The translations under genes were made by a program, and so were the position numbers. From assembly GCA_031291435.1 (NCBI GenBank), contig JARLJC010000267.1, positions 1-34,238 on the forward strand: a stretch of DNA of 34,238 nt. Reading direction: 5' to 3'. Position 1 is the stretch's first letter. Each line of letters starts with the position of its first letter. This DNA is from Alphaproteobacteria bacterium. GTDB taxonomy: Bacteria; Pseudomonadota; Alphaproteobacteria; UBA9219. Below are positions 31,979-34,238 of this stretch, one piece after another. The notes under the pieces were generated by a model. It did not search any database, was not told the DNA's origin, and saw only the letters and a program-made list of their open reading frames with translations.

Positions 31979-32974
31979 GTGGCGGCCTTTAAAGCGCTGA
32001 CGATCGGCGTTGCGGCTGCCACCGCTGCTATCGCCTCTGTTGCCTTTGCCTATGGCGCGCTGTCGGACAAACCCGATCCGACGGCCGCCGATATTTTCGG
32101 CGATCCGCTACAGGGCGATTTCATCCTCCATACCGTCGATACCAACGCCTTTGAACTGGCTGGCGAGAAACTGGCCGCCAATGATGCCGTGCGCATTCCG
32201 TATGCCGAAGAATTGTCGCGCCTTTGGGCAAGCCCCGCCGATGCCCTGCGCGATTATGTCTGCCAAAATTCCGTGCGTCTCGAAGCTTTGCGCGCCAGCA
32301 CGGTTCCCGCCGATACCGTTATCGCCGCTTTCTGCAGCCGCGATCTTGCCAACCTGCAGCTCCGTGATGGCGATTTCGCGTTGATGAAGACATATCACGA
32401 AGATCAGATCGCCAAAATCGTCGCGCGCTATGGCGATGCCCGTTCGCCCCAGGCGGCTTTGGCCAAAGAGGCCGCATTACAGGCCAGCGCCGCAGACTAT
32501 GCCGCCGCGCGGCTTGGCCCCGAGAAAATATACGAAAATAGCCTCTACACCGATTTTGCCATGACGTTTCCCTCAGGCGTCGGTGAGACGTTTACGGCCG
32601 ATAAAGGCCGGCCCCTGCTAAGCGGCGCCTCGGCTTATGGCGAAATATGCGGCAATCCATGGGCGCTTTATTCTATCGATGTCGGGGTTGGGCTGCTCGA
32701 CCGCAAGCTGGTCGATTTCTGTACTGCCGGGCGCGAAGTGGCCATGAATTTCTCCGGCGATCTCGCCGCAGCGCAGGTTGCCTATGACGATCTGTTCAAA
32801 AAGACTTTTAGGGACGTCGCGAGCGGGATCGGCGTTTCGTTCGATATACCGCCAGCGCCCGCGCCGGTTCCTGTCGATGCGTCGGGAAAAATCGGCCGCT
32901 TTTACGTTACGCCCAGCGTGCCGTCGCAGCTGGTTCCGCTTGCCGGGATCAAGGTTTCAGCGCAGCCTCGATAG
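31979..32974 (+). CDS. Exported protein of unknown function
   Basis: A 331-residue protein whose N-terminus is a signal peptide or membrane anchor ([20 protein letters not shown] then [13 protein letters not shown]). The rest is soluble, alanine-rich and largely helical, with [20 protein letters not shown] and [10 protein letters not shown]-like cysteine-containing segments, and a proline-rich stretch ([13 protein letters not shown]) before the end. No family is recognised. The start is GTG at 31979 with CGGAGA six bases upstream; an in-frame TTG at 31964 is less likely. Its last 26 bases overlap the 3' end of adk on the other strand. Confidence 0.65.
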   Translation: MAAFKALTIGVAAATAAIASVAFAYGALSDKPDPTAADIFGDPLQGDFILHTVDTNAFELAGEKLAANDAVRIPYAEELSRLWASPADALRDYVCQNSVRLEALRASTVPADTVIAAFCSRDLANLQLRDGDFALMKTYHEDQIAKIVARYGDARSPQAALAKEAALQASAADYAAARLGPEKIYENSLYTDFAMTFPSGVGETFTADKGRPLLSGASAYGEICGNPWALYSIDVGVGLLDRKLVDFCTAGREVAMNFSGDLAAAQVAYDDLFKKTFRDVASGIGVSFDIPPAPAPVPVDASGKIGRFYVTPSVPSQLVPLAGIKVSAQPR

Positions 32975-33596
32975 CACGCGTTACCGTCTCCATACCGGTC
33001 ATGCCGTCGACGGATTTCAACAAGCCCTTGGCCTTGTAATGCGGCAAAATCGGCGCGGTCTGATCGTTGAACGCCTTAAGGCGGGTTTTCATCGTTTCGG
33101 CATTGTCGTCGGGGCGGCGCGTGAATTCGTGATTGCCGCAGACATCGCAGGTGCCCGCCACTTTCGTGGGCTTGAATTTGTCGTGATAGCCGGCGCCGCA
33201 TTTGGCGCAGGTGTAACGGCCCGACACGCGCTCGATCAGCGCGGCTTCATCGACTTTGAGTTCGATTACGGCGTTGAGTTTCTTGCCCTGCTCGGCCAGC
33301 ATGTTGTCCAACGCTTCGGCCTGCGGCACCGTGCGCGGAAATCCGTCGAGGATGAAGCCTTTGCCGCAATCCGGCTGGGCGATCCGCTCCTTGATGAGAC
33401 CGATCATGATATCGTCCGATACCAGCTTGCCCGCATCCATCAGGCTTTTGGCCTGCAATCCTAACGGCTGCTGCGCCTTGATCGAAGCGCGCAGCATGTC
33501 GCCGGTCGAAAGCTGGATCATGCCGTATTTTTCTTCGAGGATATGCGCCTGCGTGCCTTTGCCTGCGCCGGGAGGGCCGATCAATATGATATTCAT
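32949..33596 (-). CDS. adk: Adenylate kinase (zinc-type LID)
   Basis: Adenylate kinase interconverts ATP + AMP and 2 ADP. The 215-residue product has the P-loop GPPGAGKG (7-14), the AMP-site DGFPRT (84-89) and RRPDDN. A long-form LID domain carries four cysteines (Cys130, Cys133, Cys150, Cys153) that bind zinc, as in Gram-positive bacteria and many alphaproteobacteria. It follows secY by 43 bases, the usual arrangement in the class. The end overlaps the convergent exported-protein gene by 26 bases, so rpsM, the usual next gene, is not downstream here. Confidence 0.97.
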   Translation of the reverse strand: MNIILIGPPGAGKGTQAHILEEKYGMIQLSTGDMLRASIKAQQPLGLQAKSLMDAGKLVSDDIMIGLIKERIAQPDCGKGFILDGFPRTVPQAEALDNMLAEQGKKLNAVIELKVDEAALIERVSGRYTCAKCGAGYHDKFKPTKVAGTCDVCGNHEFTRRPDDNAETMKTRLKAFNDQTAPILPHYKAKGLLKSVDGMTGMETVTRAIEAALKP

Positions 33597-33639
33597 GCGG
33601 TATAGCCGTGTTGGGGTTAGGGGCCGCGGTAAGCGTTGA

Positions 33640-34238
33640 TTAACTGCGTAGCTTGGACTTCTTGATCAGGCCTTCATATTGATGGGCGATAAGATGCGAT
33701 TGGATGCGCGAGATGGTGTCGATGGTCACGCTGACCACGATCAGGATCGAGGTGCCGCCGAGATAGAACGGAATAGCGCCCCTGCTCATCAAAAATTCCG
33801 GCAGCAGGCAGATGGCCACCAGATAGGCCGCGCCCAGAACGGTGAGGCGCGTCAGCACATAATCGAAATAATCGGCGGTGTTCTTGCCGGGGCGGATGCC
33901 GGGCACGAAGCCGCCGTATTTTTTCAGATTGTCGGCGGTTTCAACCGGGTTGAAAACGACGGCGGTATAGAAGAACGCGAAGAAGACGATCAGCGCGACA
34001 TACAGCAGGAGGTAGAGCGGCCCGCCGCGGCCGAGCAGCGTGGTGAGGGTCGACAGGATGCCGTTGGAGGCGGCGCCTTGAGCAAAATTGGCGACCGTCG
34101 TCGGCAGCAGCAGCAGCGACGAGGCGAAAATCGGCGGAATGACGCCCGAGGTGTTGATCTTCAAAGGCAGATGCGAAGCCTCGCCGCCGAACATCTTGTT
34201 GCCGACCTGGCGTTTCGGATATTGCACCAGAATGCGGC
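33640..34238 (-). CDS. secY: Preprotein translocase subunit SecY (C-terminal part)
   Basis: SecY forms the protein-conducting channel of the inner membrane. The visible part covers about the last 200 residues, from RILVQYPKR through [40 protein letters not shown] and [17 protein letters not shown] to the C-terminal IKKSKLRS. It includes roughly the last four transmembrane helices and the C5-C6 cytoplasmic loops with the conserved [10 protein letters not shown]. The gene runs off the right edge of the window, so its start is not seen. It is followed by adk, the end of the spc ribosomal-protein operon. Confidence 0.97.
   Translation of the reverse strand, partial: RILVQYPKRQVGNKMFGGEASHLPLKINTSGVIPPIFASSLLLLPTTVANFAQGAASNGILSTLTTLLGRGGPLYLLLYVALIVFFAFFYTAVVFNPVETADNLKKYGGFVPGIRPGKNTADYFDYVLTRLTVLGAAYLVAICLLPEFLMSRGAIPFYLGGTSILIVVSVTIDTISRIQSHLIAHQYEGLIKKSKLRS

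Overview
The window reads as chromosome of an alphaproteobacterium with moderately high GC. Pointers are the secY-adk pair, the hopanoid enzyme HpnH, a 3-hydroxybutyrate dehydrogenase-like gene, TrmFO, a class Ia ribonucleotide reductase without an ATP-cone, and intergenic palindromes ending in GTCAT/ATGAC that are common in this class. The order cannot be fixed from this stretch; a Rhodospirillales-like lineage is a guess. No prophage, IS transposase, CRISPR array or rRNA was found. One tRNA gene is present.

Layout. 1-1360: a 170-bp inverted repeat, purQ, then a 407-bp unit in which a GIY-YIG nuclease gene lies between two 35-bp inverted repeats. 1392-4505: hpnH (minus) diverges from a UbiA-family prenyltransferase with a large extra N-terminal membrane domain. 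4506-5010: a cluster of expanded palindrome arms. 5011-6890: a two-gene operon for a secreted, tail-fibre-like glycine-rich protein and a small exported partner, preceded by a stem-rich leader. 7375-14187 (minus): an operon of ispH, a GT9 glycosyltransferase, two paralogous GT-C-like membrane proteins and mazG, joined by 4-bp gaps or ATGA overlaps and followed by tRNA-Ser(UGA). 14577-18792 (plus): nrdA, a small unknown gene, a six-helix membrane protein and nrdB, behind a promoter region with DnaA-box-like sites. 18915-22227: a bdhA-like SDR, anmK, tyrS. 22282-24109: two exported proteins of unknown function that share Cys-Gly-Cys motifs; the first has its signal peptide out of frame by one base. 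24383-28974: tatD, an MBL-fold hydrolase and a GT-C glycosyltransferase (minus), diverging from trmFO. 29206-30984: a cysteine desulfurase and an HscB-like cochaperone that lacks the HPD motif. 31242-34238: an alpha/beta hydrolase, an unknown exported protein, adk and the C-terminal part of secY.

The most unusual material is intergenic. Four elements share one design: two small palindromes pointing at each other, outer ends GTCAT/ATGAC and inner ends usually CCAG/CTGG. Three carry no recognised gene (1-170, 19729-19811, 28993-29182), while the fourth (954-1360) encloses a GIY-YIG nuclease. This is the pattern expected if the nuclease belongs to, or mobilises, this repeat family, much as RAYT transposases do for REP elements. 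A second hairpin family (18801-18891 and 30991-31075) and the expanded-arm cluster at 4698-4984 add to a repeat-rich genome. Among the coding genes, the best leads are the two extra genes inside the nrd operon, the fibre-like two-gene operon, the tandem GT-C-like paralogs with a nearly identical DNA core, and the degenerate HscB.
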